Below the pieces are notes generated by a model. That model was given only the letters and a program-made list of their open reading frames with translations. It ran no database searches and was not told where the DNA came from. 64,000 nucleotides of DNA from Siderastrea radians (taxonomy: Eukaryota; Cnidaria; Anthozoa; Scleractinia; Rhizangiidae), in contig OZ024897.1 of assembly GCA_964017195.1 (NCBI GenBank), positions 7,887,951 through 7,951,950 on the forward strand. The letters are read 5' to 3'. The translations under genes were made by a program, and so were the position numbers. Position 1 is the stretch's first letter, and each line of letters begins with the position of its first letter. Shown here piece after piece: positions 49,301 to 61,300 of this stretch.

Positions 49301-52300
49301 GTTATAACTTGTTAGAGGTTAGTTGCCACAGACAAGTAACGTCTCTAGCTAAAAGAATGATACATGTAGTGTTTATTGAATACGAAAAAGCTAAACCCTT
49401 TTAATCCCAGGGTAGTTAAACTCCCATTACAGTCCGTGGATGAAATCCTAAAATGTGACCATTCAATTGAAAGCTACCTAGCAGTACTTTCTTGTCGTGC
49501 TGTTTTTAATGCTTACAAGGTTAATTTCTGTGTCTGTGGCTGAAATCCTAAGGTGTGACCATTCAATCAAAGCTACTGAACAATACTGTGCTGTGATGCT
49601 GTTCAGTATTATGCTGAAAAATGTGATTCTAGTTTTTGTTAATCTATGGAACGCAAGATTAAGCGTGAGTGTTTGACCATTCAAATGAGAGCCATCAAGC
49701 AGATATAGTTTGCTTCTCAAATCCCCGAGAATCACCGAGAGAATGTGGCCTAGACTTTGAATTAATTAGGCCATTTCAGTTAGTATGTCTTTCTTCTCCC
49801 ACAGCCCGTTGCGAAAAAGATGGGATTAGACACGAAGAGTAATTCTTCTCTGTGGAAGGACTTTGCTATGGTGGAAATGAATCTAGCAGTTTTATACAGC
49901 TTCCAGGTATGAAACCCACTGCCATTCATGGTCCGACGACCATGCACACTTCAGTGAATTACAAAGATTTCTGATCCACGGACAAAAAAGCCGCATCTCT
50001 TCGTATGCGGAGATATTGATTATATTTTCACCCTAAAACAAAAAGTGGAGGTTTCTATCCTTTTTTGCTCCTATTAGATGTTAAACGACCTAACTAGATG
50101 GCAAATAATTGAAGAACTTCGGACCTTCTTCGTAAATCGTTTGGTACAATGTAGACATTAGAAAATATCAAAAAAATAGAAAATTTCGTCGGACCTTACC
50201 AGTTATTGAAAGAGTCCAACTAGTGGTCCAGCCAAGATTCCAACCCAGGACCTCCCACTTGTAGACTGGCGCTCTGCCAGCAGAGATAAACGGAAGGCTA
50301 TAACTAGGGATCGCATCAAAAGTCAAGACAAACGATGAGCCAAGCACAACGCAAAAACACAGACAAATCGAGAAGTCATCTAAAAATGCAGCTCTTTTGA
50401 GAACTGCATTTTCAATTTGTTTTCGTTGTTTTGTTTTGAAGGAGGCTGGAGTGACAATAAGTGACCACCATAGCGCGTCGGAGTCTTACATGAAGCACTT
50501 TGAAAATGAGGTTAGTTTTCACCCTCAAAAGGTCTTTACCGTTGACGCTCATGATGTTAACGTATACCGGATGCCCTTCGTTGCCCTTTTGAAGCGTTTT
50601 AAAGCTTAGATCAGGACAAGTGTTTTCCTATCCGATGATGACCAGTATACTTCGATTCCGCCAATGAAGGACTTCCGGTAGACGCCCTTACTTTCGGTAG
50701 ACGCCCTCAACTTCTGAGATATCAAAGTTACGTTTGCATAAGATCCCTAACATTTATGGTTTTGGGGGACCAAGATGTCGGATTGAAGGACTTCCGGTAG
50801 ACGCCCTCTACTTTCGGTAGACGCCCTCAACTTCTGGGACATCAACGGTAGGTTCCCTAACAATTATGGCTTTGGGGGACCAAGAAGTCGGATTGAATTA
50901 AGTGAAACAAGTTTACTGCACTCAGTACAATTGTTACGAACATGGGACTATAAAGAAATGAATCTGAGTCCCATACTGGAGTCAAAGCCATGAACCTCTC
51001 CACATCGGTCAAATGATCTTACCCATGAGTTACTGGGAGAGTCGTGACGAGCTATAGCTAGGTCATATTTACTAGGTTCATCGTGAGTATATAGCATGCT
51101 TCTAGGATCATTAAGTCAATGGTGTTCTGTGTGGAGGGTAATTAAATAAATATCTCAGTTACGTAACACCTGCAGCATAAACTTTAAAATTCAGTTTTTC
51201 ACACACGTGGGTCAATTACTATTACGAGGAAGAATCAAAGTCCTCGATGGTAATCGAACTCTAAGTAAACTCCAGTTAAAGATAATACGTTTTCTTTACA
51301 ACGATTTTTTTAAGGTTTCTTTCTTTTGTTTTCTATGTTGCCAAACTAGTACCAATGTTTTATATCTGCACTAGAAAAACACTCAAGGGAGCCGTTGTAG
51401 TTGTCTTCATATGGTCTTTAAATTCACAATGGATCGTACTAATGATGTTTTCATCCTTACTATACAGATGAAACTCCGCGGAGGTTGTCCAAGTGACTGG
51501 GTGTGGATTGTACCTCCCATGTCAGGCAGTGCCACAGGCGTGTTTCATCAGGTGACTTAATTTATTTACTGCACTTTCCAATAGTGGGAGCGCGGTGGTG
51601 TAGTGGTTAGTACGTGAGACTTAAGATCTGAAGGTCGGTGGTTCGACGCGCAGTCCCTGCCATCGTGTTGTTTCCTTAGACAAGAAACTTTACCCCACAT
51701 TGTCTCTCTCCACCCAGGTGTATAAAATGGGTACCGGCGACATACTGCTGGGGGTAACCCTGCGATGGACTAGCATCCCATTCAGGGGGGAGTAGCAATA
51801 CTCTCAGTTGCTTCATTCTACAAAAATCGGATAAGCTCCGGCCGTGTGGGCCTCCTTAGCTCGTGTGCGACTTTACCTACCTTTACTTTCCAATAGGGTA
51901 CGTCTCGTTCAAGCAATCAGAAAAAAATTTAGTTCAAGGAGTTCAAAGGCAGCGTTTGTTGTTAGTAATGGGTGCATCGCGATCCATTTAATCCATTCAA
52001 TTCATTTAATATATTCGATCCATCTATTTTTGTTTTATGAGAATTCCATTAGTTCTCGTTGTAATTATGATTGACCGCAGTGTAAAAGCAATCCTTCACT
52101 GACTTCTCTGTTATCACTAGCAGTTTACTTAGTTTTCAATAATAACAACTCTCAGATTTTACTTTTTTCTTCTACAGGAAATGTTGAACTACTGTTTAAA
52201 GCCAAGCTATGAATACCAGGTAGGTTTCTTTAGGAAAATCTGAGTCAGTAACAAGAGAAGGAAAATAGAACTCTGCCATTCGCTATTTATCTCCAAAATT

Positions 52301-55300
52301 CGTAGATAGAGGCCTGACTGAATTGAAACTCTTAAGATAGCCATGTTTCAACCGTGGACTTGGAGGACGAACACTGCGAAAATAAGGGAGATGCAGCCTA
52401 GTACCCAGGCGTTCTCCTCCCACTCACTCGACTCAACTTGGTGCGAAATGTCGTGACGTCACCGAATGAGGTCACGGTATGCCATTCGGTGACGTCGCGA
52501 AATTTCACACCAAGTCGTGTGAGCGAGAAGAGAATGCCAGGGTACTAGGCTGAGGGAGGAGGACATGTGTAAAGACTACGAGATACTCGATTGATCTCTT
52601 TGATTTTGAGTAGCTCAATGTCATCGCTCTAGCTGCAAAGATATTGTCAAGTAATTCCCTGAATTACTGACAACAAAAAATTCCCTCTTCTTCATTTATT
52701 CTTGACAAACCTTTTTACCCTTCCAGTTATAGTAAATGACATTGTTCTTTTGCTATTTAGGACGATCCGTGGAAACATTATAAATTTAAGAAAGACGGCG
52801 CTGAAAATGCTCCGAGAAAGACTTTCAAAGAAATTGCCAAGTGAGGTTCTTACTGAATGCTAGTGCCTTGCTTAAAAGTTTAGTTGCGAAGTAATATCTT
52901 CGCGAGACCTTCTAATCATTAAAATATTTTTTTCTCTTGGTAGCCAGAGGGAAATATTTCTAGGCAAAAATAGGCTAAAGCTTAGCGTAAATAAAAACAA
53001 TAGAATAGAACATTTTGACGTCACACACGCAAAGATTTCTGCCAGTCACAGTAAATTTAGCATTAAGCAAACAAAAACCAGAACTTTTTCGAAACCGCTC
53101 TTACAGATATTCTTAAAATTTGTGATTCAGTAAGACCTACGTCAGGCCTGCAAGAGACATAAGGTCGAGTCAAAAGTTTAGGTCGAGATGTCGAGAAAAT
53201 TGGAAATATGGAAAATGCACGACAATCATTACACAGGGTCTGGAAGGGGGTGTCCTGATCCCGCATTCCCGCTTCTTTTTCACGAGAATCCCGCATCCCG
53301 CACTTTTTTCAGCGCTATCCCGAATTTCGTTTTTTCTTTCCCAAAAATGCATGAAAAAAGACTAATTTCTGCAAAAGCTGGCCCTTTCGACTGATATTTT
53401 GCGCTCGCCTGGTGGATTCGCTTTTGCCGCCATAACGTTTATTTGGGTCGTGACGATTTCCCGAATTCCCGACAGACAGGCAACAAAATCCCGCTTCCCG
53501 TCCCAAAATTTTGGCAAATCCCGCTTCCCTGGTAGCAGTCAAATCCCGAATCCCGTCAAGATATTTTTCGTTTTCCCGAATCCCGCACCGTATTTTGGTC
53601 AAATCCCGGATCCCGGGAATACCCTTCCAGACCCTGATTACAATCTAACGTTGGGCGAAACATAATGAAGTTGGCTCAGTCACATGTAGGTAGGATCAAA
53701 ATCGAAAATGGAATAAGTATATTCTGTCTCTGTAAATGGCTTCTGTGAGTAATTTTGACATATATATTTTGAAACTTCTAGGGCAGTGAAATTCACAGCC
53801 AACATGATGAGCAAAGCCTTGGCTAAAAGACAGAAAGCCATTATCCTCTACGCTACAGAAACTGGGAAATCTGAACGATACGCTAAGATGCTTGGAGAAC
53901 TCTTTTCGCATGCTTTTGACCCGAAGGTGAGGAGTCCTTCGCCTGTTTTGCAGGGATCATGAAAACTAATCGCCGTGGCGATAAAAAAAACTGTTTTGGA
54001 AGCTAAGCAGTTTTGTCCAAGAATATGGTAAAAAATCAGCAACAAACTGATTGTTGAGAAAATGAGAATTTAATAAACAGTTTTTCCACTATCAATAAGA
54101 ATAAACATCCAACGTTACTCGAGCATCGGAGGAGGGGGGTACTCCCTATAGAGGGTTATACGTGGAGGCTCCGCCCGGAAGGGGTGCTTTTTTTGAGCTC
54201 GCAGTATACTAAGTGGTAGGGAAAATTGTCAGTTTAGTATGTGAAAGGGTTCACAAAATCCGCTGCAAAGTAAAAGAGATGACGGTTAAAGCTAAGTGTA
54301 TAAAAGGGTGTCATATTTATGGCAGAGATGACAAATATCAAATAACATCATCACAACGCTAAACACAAACAGTCTTCGAGCCTTTGAGCAACTGAACCAG
54401 AAAGACTGAACGTCCAGGAAAAATGCGACAATCATAAGAAATTCTATTTTTTTGGCTTCATCCTAAAGATATAAGAAAGGAATTCAATTTTGCTCTAGGC
54501 ATATGAAAGAAGTGCCATTTTGGTAAAAATGAGTATATAAAAGGGCAGGGGTTTGAGCTTCCGGGCGGAGCCTCCCGTATAAAACTTTATAGAGCACCCC
54601 CCACCCCCTCGGGCTCGTGCATTGATTGTTATAATTATTTATGGAAAAGTCCGAAGTTTTCTTCTTTTGAAATTAGCCATCTTACTCAGAGGGACAACGA
54701 GACTTGAAAAAGTTGTCCTAACTATTTCAAGTTGCGATATAAATTATTAGTGGTCAACAATTTCAGAGCACAAGCATAGGTCTCTGGATGGGCTTTTCAA
54801 CGTGTTGACTGACATCTGGGAGACCCTTTCATTCCGGCTCAATTAACACATATACTATAATTGCTTCTCTTCAGGTGGTCTGCATGGACGACTACTCGCA
54901 TCCTGACTTGGAAAACGAACAGCTTGTTCTCATTGTGACCAGTACCTTTGGTAATGGGGATCCACCCGAAAACGGAGAGGTATGCCCAGCCGAACGACTT
55001 GCCACATTTAATTTATGTTGTACAAAGCGAGGAACCCCACTTTGCACAACATAAATTAACATAAATTGACCTTGTCCAAAATGAGAAAATCTCTCACTTT
55101 TTGTTTTTGGGATCAGTGGTACAGGAAAGTACAAATACTACCCAATTGCTCTCGGTCGAAAGGTCACACTAAACGATTCCGCCTGCTGATTTTAAGGTTA
55201 CAACCACCTTGCACCTTGGGCCTATATATTATAAAGCCATATTTAGTTTGACACCAGTTTTTTTCTAATAGAATTACTTAAACAACCTGATTTAATTGCT

Positions 55301-58300
55301 TAAATTTGAGCGCCTCATTTCTCCGCAGGGATTCGCTCGATACCTTTACGAACTTCGGTATCCGCCAAATGGGTATGTAATGTCGACTTTATTAAATTTA
55401 TTACCCTTGTAACAAATGCTATACGGTTGTAGTTTTTTTGGAAACCTGGAAGCTATGTTGAACATGTGCGATAGATGTCTTCTTCTTTGGAAGCGCGACT
55501 ATGTTGTAGCGGTCGGCGCGTTACATTTTCCGTGGGATGTTTGATTGGAAAAACCGAGGGTTTGTGGTCCAAGGCTACTCACTGCATTACGTTGTGTTGT
55601 TTCGTTATTTAGACAAGAAACTTTACTCATCCTCTTCTATTGGTTATCTAACAAAATACCGGGGCGTGACCCTGAGATGAACTAGTGTCCCATCAAGGAG
55701 TGGTAGGAATACTCCTAGTCACTTCATGCTGGGTACCCTGTGATGGACTAGTATCCCATCCAGAATTTGAGTAGTAATACTTCTAGTTGCGTCATGCTGG
55801 TGGTGGCCACAAGACCACAAGGTCTTGTGATGGGCTAGTATCCCATCCAGAATGGAGTAGTAATACTGCTAGTTGCTTCATGCCGGGTATCCTGTGATGG
55901 ACTAGTATCCCATCAAGGGGGGTGCAGTAATGCTCCTAGTTACTTCAGGCTGAGAAAACCGGGTTAGTTTCTGCTAGGTGTGAGCTACTAGATTCGTGAT
56001 GACTTTACCAGAAAACGAATTTATATTCGCCTTTGCGTAGTTTTCAAAATAGTGAAAAAAAAATATGTAAAATAAATAAATAAATAAATAGGGATTAGCA
56101 GTGGATCCACTAGGTGGCTCTTCTTCCACTGTGTCCAGATCGAATTGGAATTTGGAAATGTTGGTTTTTGTACACTTCTTTTCTCAGAAGTCGATCCTCG
56201 AGGATGAAACTGAATCAGCTCGGCAGCCTGTTGGTTCAAAAGGGGAAAGAAAGGCACCTTGATGTAAAGGACGACAGCCGACCACTGGCTAATCTCAGGT
56301 ACGTCAAATTTATTTGTGTTAATTAAAGTGAACATTGTTATAAATGGCCGATTCCAACAGTTTGGTCGCTATATCGTTGTTGCGAAAGCTAAAGGGACTG
56401 TAAAGTGTTTTGGAAGTTGGCGTTCTTGAGCTTTTTTTCTTTCTTTTGGAGGGAAAGGGTTCTCAGGGACCTGGATTGATTGTGGACGCGGAAGCTAGAG
56501 TGTTTTAGGGGAGATGCGCACCCTGGAGTATTTAAGGGGAGCCGGAGGGTTTTAGGGAGTCGGAGGGATTCTACCCCTTAACTCCCCTTGATAGAACCCC
56601 GTCTGCTGTGGAAACTGGAGCAGCGTGCCAATATCGTGTACCACCACGCTCGTGTACTAAATCCCGTTTATTCTCTTTCTGAATTTCAATTTTAAGGTAT
56701 TCTGTGTTCGGCCTGGGCTCTAGAGCCTACCCGAACTTCTGTGCGTTCGCGCGTTCGCTTGACAAGATCATCCTGGAACTTGGTGGGGAGCCCGTGTTGA
56801 AGATAGGAGAAGGGGACGAGCTGTGTGGCCAGGAGGAGTCATTCAAAGTGTGGGCCAAGGATGTGTTTAAGGTAAAATGCTGGCGAAATTTTTAATGAAT
56901 TAAACAGTAACCTTTTTTTGTCCGCAGTTATAAGTTTCTATTCACGATCTCGTCCAAGCCACTCATCCCTTCACAGGTTCAAGTTTTATTACGCGTTCGA
57001 GTTTCTCGTTTTAAAACAGTCATTTTCGTAGAGCACTCTCTCCTCTCTGTTGCTGAACAGTAGAATAAAGGGCTTTTAAAAGGAAAGAGACTTGTAAGAC
57101 GTCTTATAAGAACTACAATTTTATAACAATTGACAATAAAAACTAACGGTAAAAATTCACGACGTTTCGACCGCTCTTCGGTCATTATCAAGCGAAATTT
57201 ATTTATTTATTTATTTATTTTGCTTCGCCTGGGAGTTACGTATATAAAAAACATTGAAGACAATTACAAAACCAGGCAGGGACACCACAACAGTAAGAAC
57301 CAATTACTGTGGGCCCAAATTAATTAATTAACAAGGTACATAAGGAAACAAAAACTGATTAAAAGCAACAAGTTACAGGACAATTCAACAGTCTAGCATT
57401 TTTATATTTAACACATATAGATTTCCAGGTTCTAGGCTCCTCAGGATCATAGCTTGTACGAAGGGCTTCGAAATAATGTTCTAGTAGTTTAAGCTTGAAA
57501 CTCTGAATTGATGTAGGCATTCTGATACATTCAGGCAATATGTTCCATATCCTTGCAGTGCGATTGAAAAAAGAATTCTGATAAGTTACAGTTTTGCATT
57601 TACGAATGCGAAAAGAGGTTACATTTGGGTTTGCAGTGGAGCGAGTTATTCGAGATGGTATTAGTTTCTGAGGTATAACATTAGGAGAAATAGAAATCAT
57701 GCCTGTGGTTGCTTTAAAAAATAGAGTCAAGTCCATAAACTCGTGCCAGTAACATATTGGCAAAAGATTGGTAGCTACGAGTCTGTCCTTATAAGTCTCT
57801 GAGCAAAGAAAGGGTAAGTCTAGAATAAATTTTGTAGCCCGGCGTTGTATACGCTCCGTACGCCTTATGAGTTCTACAGTCTGTGGGCACCAAACTTGTG
57901 TAGCATATCCCAAGACTGGGCGAACAACTGCTAGGTACAAAGTGCGGCGGGTGCGGTGGTTAGATATCTCTAAAGCACATCTGCGCAAAAACCCAAGCAG
58001 TTTATTAGCTTTGGCGCATTTCTCCGTTACATGTCTGGTCCAGGTTAAGTCGCTTGATATCCAAAGACCCAAGTCCTTCTCGGCGGTGGTGACTTCAAGT
58101 GGCTTGCCAACTAGCTGGTATGAGTGTTCGACTGGTTTGACTTTTCTAGTTATCCTCTGGCATTTTCATTTGTCCTCGTTGAAGGTTAGGCCAGAAGAAG
58201 CAGACCAATTCCCCAAGTTGGTTAGGTCGCGTTGTAATAGTGACGCATCGGGGTTAGAATTGATGCACTTGTAAAGCTTCCTGTCATCGGCAAAACAAGC

Positions 58301-61300
58301 AATGTTCGAGTGCTGCACAACATCCGGGAGATCGTTGACGTACAAGAGGAACAGAATGGGTCCAAGAATGGAACCCTGAGGGACGCCTGAGGTCACTGGT
58401 TTGTCTGCAGAGGTGGCACCAAGAACAGTAACACGCTGTCTTCGACCTTCAACATATGAACGAAACCACGATAGCAGATTTCCTGAGACATGGAAACATG
58501 TTTGTAATTTGTGAATAAGCGCCTTGTGATTGACTCTGTCAAACGCTTTCGTCATGTCCATATAGATGACATCCGTCTGCTTCCCAGCATCCAACAGGGA
58601 GCCAATCTTTTCAAGGACTTCGAGCAGCTGAGTGGTGCACGACTTCCCAGGTATGAAGCCATGCTGGACTTTCTTAATGAAATCAAGCAGGTGATCGCGA
58701 ATTCTGCTTAACAAGCATCGCTCGAGAACCTTTGAAACTATCGACAACAAGGAAATCGGACGATAGTTTTCGGCGTGCTCCCGTTCTCCTTTCTTGTGCA
58801 CAGGAATGATATTTGCAAGTTTCCAATCTTCTGGCAAGACATCTTGCAGAAGCGACAAATTATAAAGCTGGGTGAGCGAAGGAGCGATTTGTCTTGCAGT
58901 CTCTTTCAAGAGGCGGCAGGGTATACCGTCTGGACCTGTAGCTTTTGTAGTGTCCAGAGCCAGCAGGGACTCTTGCACCTCTTGTATGGTAAGCTCGACG
59001 TCACACAGGTATGAGTCATATGACACGCCATGATCCTCCGTAGGTGTTGTTAACTCCAAGTCCCCTCCAGCTGAGAATACGGACGCGAAATAGTCATTGA
59101 AAACCTCAGAAATGTGAGAATATGAATTTGCATAAATATATAAAGTGACAAAGGGGCAAAAAAATATGTAAGGAAAATGTATGAAGTAAAAATATGTAAA
59201 AGTAGCTAAAAGTATGTGTAAAAAGAATTTGTTAAAACAATAAAAGCATGCAAAAAACTTACTATGTAAAGACTAATTATTTAAAAACCTTCGCACGAAT
59301 TGAGTCGGTCTGTACATTGAGACTTGGTCTCAGTTCATGGATAAAAAACATTTCGTAAATGAGGCAGTCAAATTTGTTTTTACATTTCTTTAGAATTTTG
59401 AAATTCTTGTTAAGATCCTTAGCGACCAGAGAATGTTCCCAGCGAAAATGCTTGCCAATAGACGACGACACGTTCTTGTGCTCCTCGACGCGTTGATGCA
59501 AGTGCCGGCACGTAAAACCAACATAACCTGCATCGCACAGGTCACATTTAAAAAGGTAAACTAGGCACTGTTGGTTTACGACCGGCGGCTTGACTTCACG
59601 TAATTTCAGGTCTCGCTCAATTTTGTGGCTGACGAACTGACGGGTTGGATGGTGGTGTTAATTTTCTGGCTAAGGTCTTTCAGTTGGGTGTGAAGAATAT
59701 CAGCTGAGGCTTGGTCTTTGAACGGTAGAACAACACGAACGGGCTCTGGACTATTGTTCTCCGTTGGTGAGGGAACGGGTTGTTCAGTGGCTTTGATGGC
59801 AATAAAGCGTGTAATGGTGGAATTTATTAGCTTATCTGGGTATTTAAGACGGGAGAACAACAACTTGAGACGATCACATTCTTCAGAGAAGTAGGCCCAG
59901 TTAGAAGAAAGTCGAAACGCACGATCCAGCATAGTGTTCAGTAGGCCGCGTTTATACTGATCTTCAACATGACTCTTGTAGTGTAACATTAAACCGGAGT
60001 TTGTGGGCTTCACATATACCTTTGTCTCAACGTGGGTAGATTTGTTGAGCAATCGTGTTCCGAGAAACGAAAGCATACGATTATTTTCAATCTCCATGGT
60101 AAACTTGATCGAGGAGTCTTATAAAACATGAAAAGTCGTATTCGCACTCAATATTATATTTGTACTAAAGGCCACCCTAATTAACGTCGAGTTAGCTTGT
60201 TGCTACCCTTTCTAATCATCATCGTCATCATGATCATCGTCGTTGTCGTCGTCGTCGTCATCATCATCACCATCATCATCATCATCACCATTATTAGGCC
60301 GGTAGTTTTGTGTCAGTACCCAGTAGTACGATCATCTTAACTAAGGCAAGAAGTTGAGCACAGCCAGCATGATTATTACTTATCTTGTTGCCCTGGTTGG
60401 GACATAAACCGGAATCTAATCTGCGTCCCCCTTGATCTGCAATCTGGCGACTTACCGTCTCATCTGACCAGGCCGAGTAGCCGTTAGTGTGCACAGTACT
60501 GAATCCCCACTATCGCGAGTCCCAGCTGTCTTGACCTGACACTCGTTTCTCCTTTATTTACTTGCTAATTCTTCAGTTATTGGCTATTGTATGTCTCAAA
60601 CTCGGTTATTTTGAATCTCCCACCATCTTGAACTAAATGTCTCCACTTTCAGTAATTGCGATGTGCTGCACAATTTAACCTGATGATGTTCGCCTACGTG
60701 TTACCCTACAATAGCCAATATGTTTGTTGAATGGTTAAATAGACACCCTAAAACAATAACTACATAAATAACCAAACTGATTTTTACTTTATAGAGACCT
60801 ATAGAGAAGACTTCAGGACTGTGAAAACATAACATTTGTTCCCACTCTCACTATCGTGAAACCTCGTAGTCTCGAACAATTTTCCTTTTAATGTTAGCGC
60901 TCGACAAAGTGGGAGCTTCACTGTATCAGTTTTCTTCTCGTTTTCAGGCCTCTTGCGACTCGTTCTGCATCGGTGATGAGATTGCAAAGGGAGCGACTCA
61001 GTCTCTGGATACTGTGTCAAGTGGCTGGGTTCCAGGCCGCTTTCGACTTTCCAAGATTGCCGAGGCAGACAAAGCAACCAATCAACTTGTTCAAGGTATT
61101 GTACACAGAAACAAAATCTGTGTTGGTAGTCTGGGAGGATAAAACCTGCGAGATGAATCTAATGTTTTAGGTAGGAATACAGACCATAAGGTTTTAAAAT
61201 CAAAATCGCTCTTGAGGCCGATTTTGGCAGTACAACGTTTTAGCATGCGACGTGCTTGCGAAAGGTTTACAACATAAGAGAGTGAATCCCTTTGGCCCTT

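Larger units (their letters stand above)
56872..60947. other. NOS intron with two retroelement remains
   Basis: Largest NOS intron seen (4.1 kb). Holds the LINE fragment, the Penelope-like fragment and the ATC/GTC microsatellite at 60210-60297. 60298-60947 shows nothing recognisable. Confidence 0.65.
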
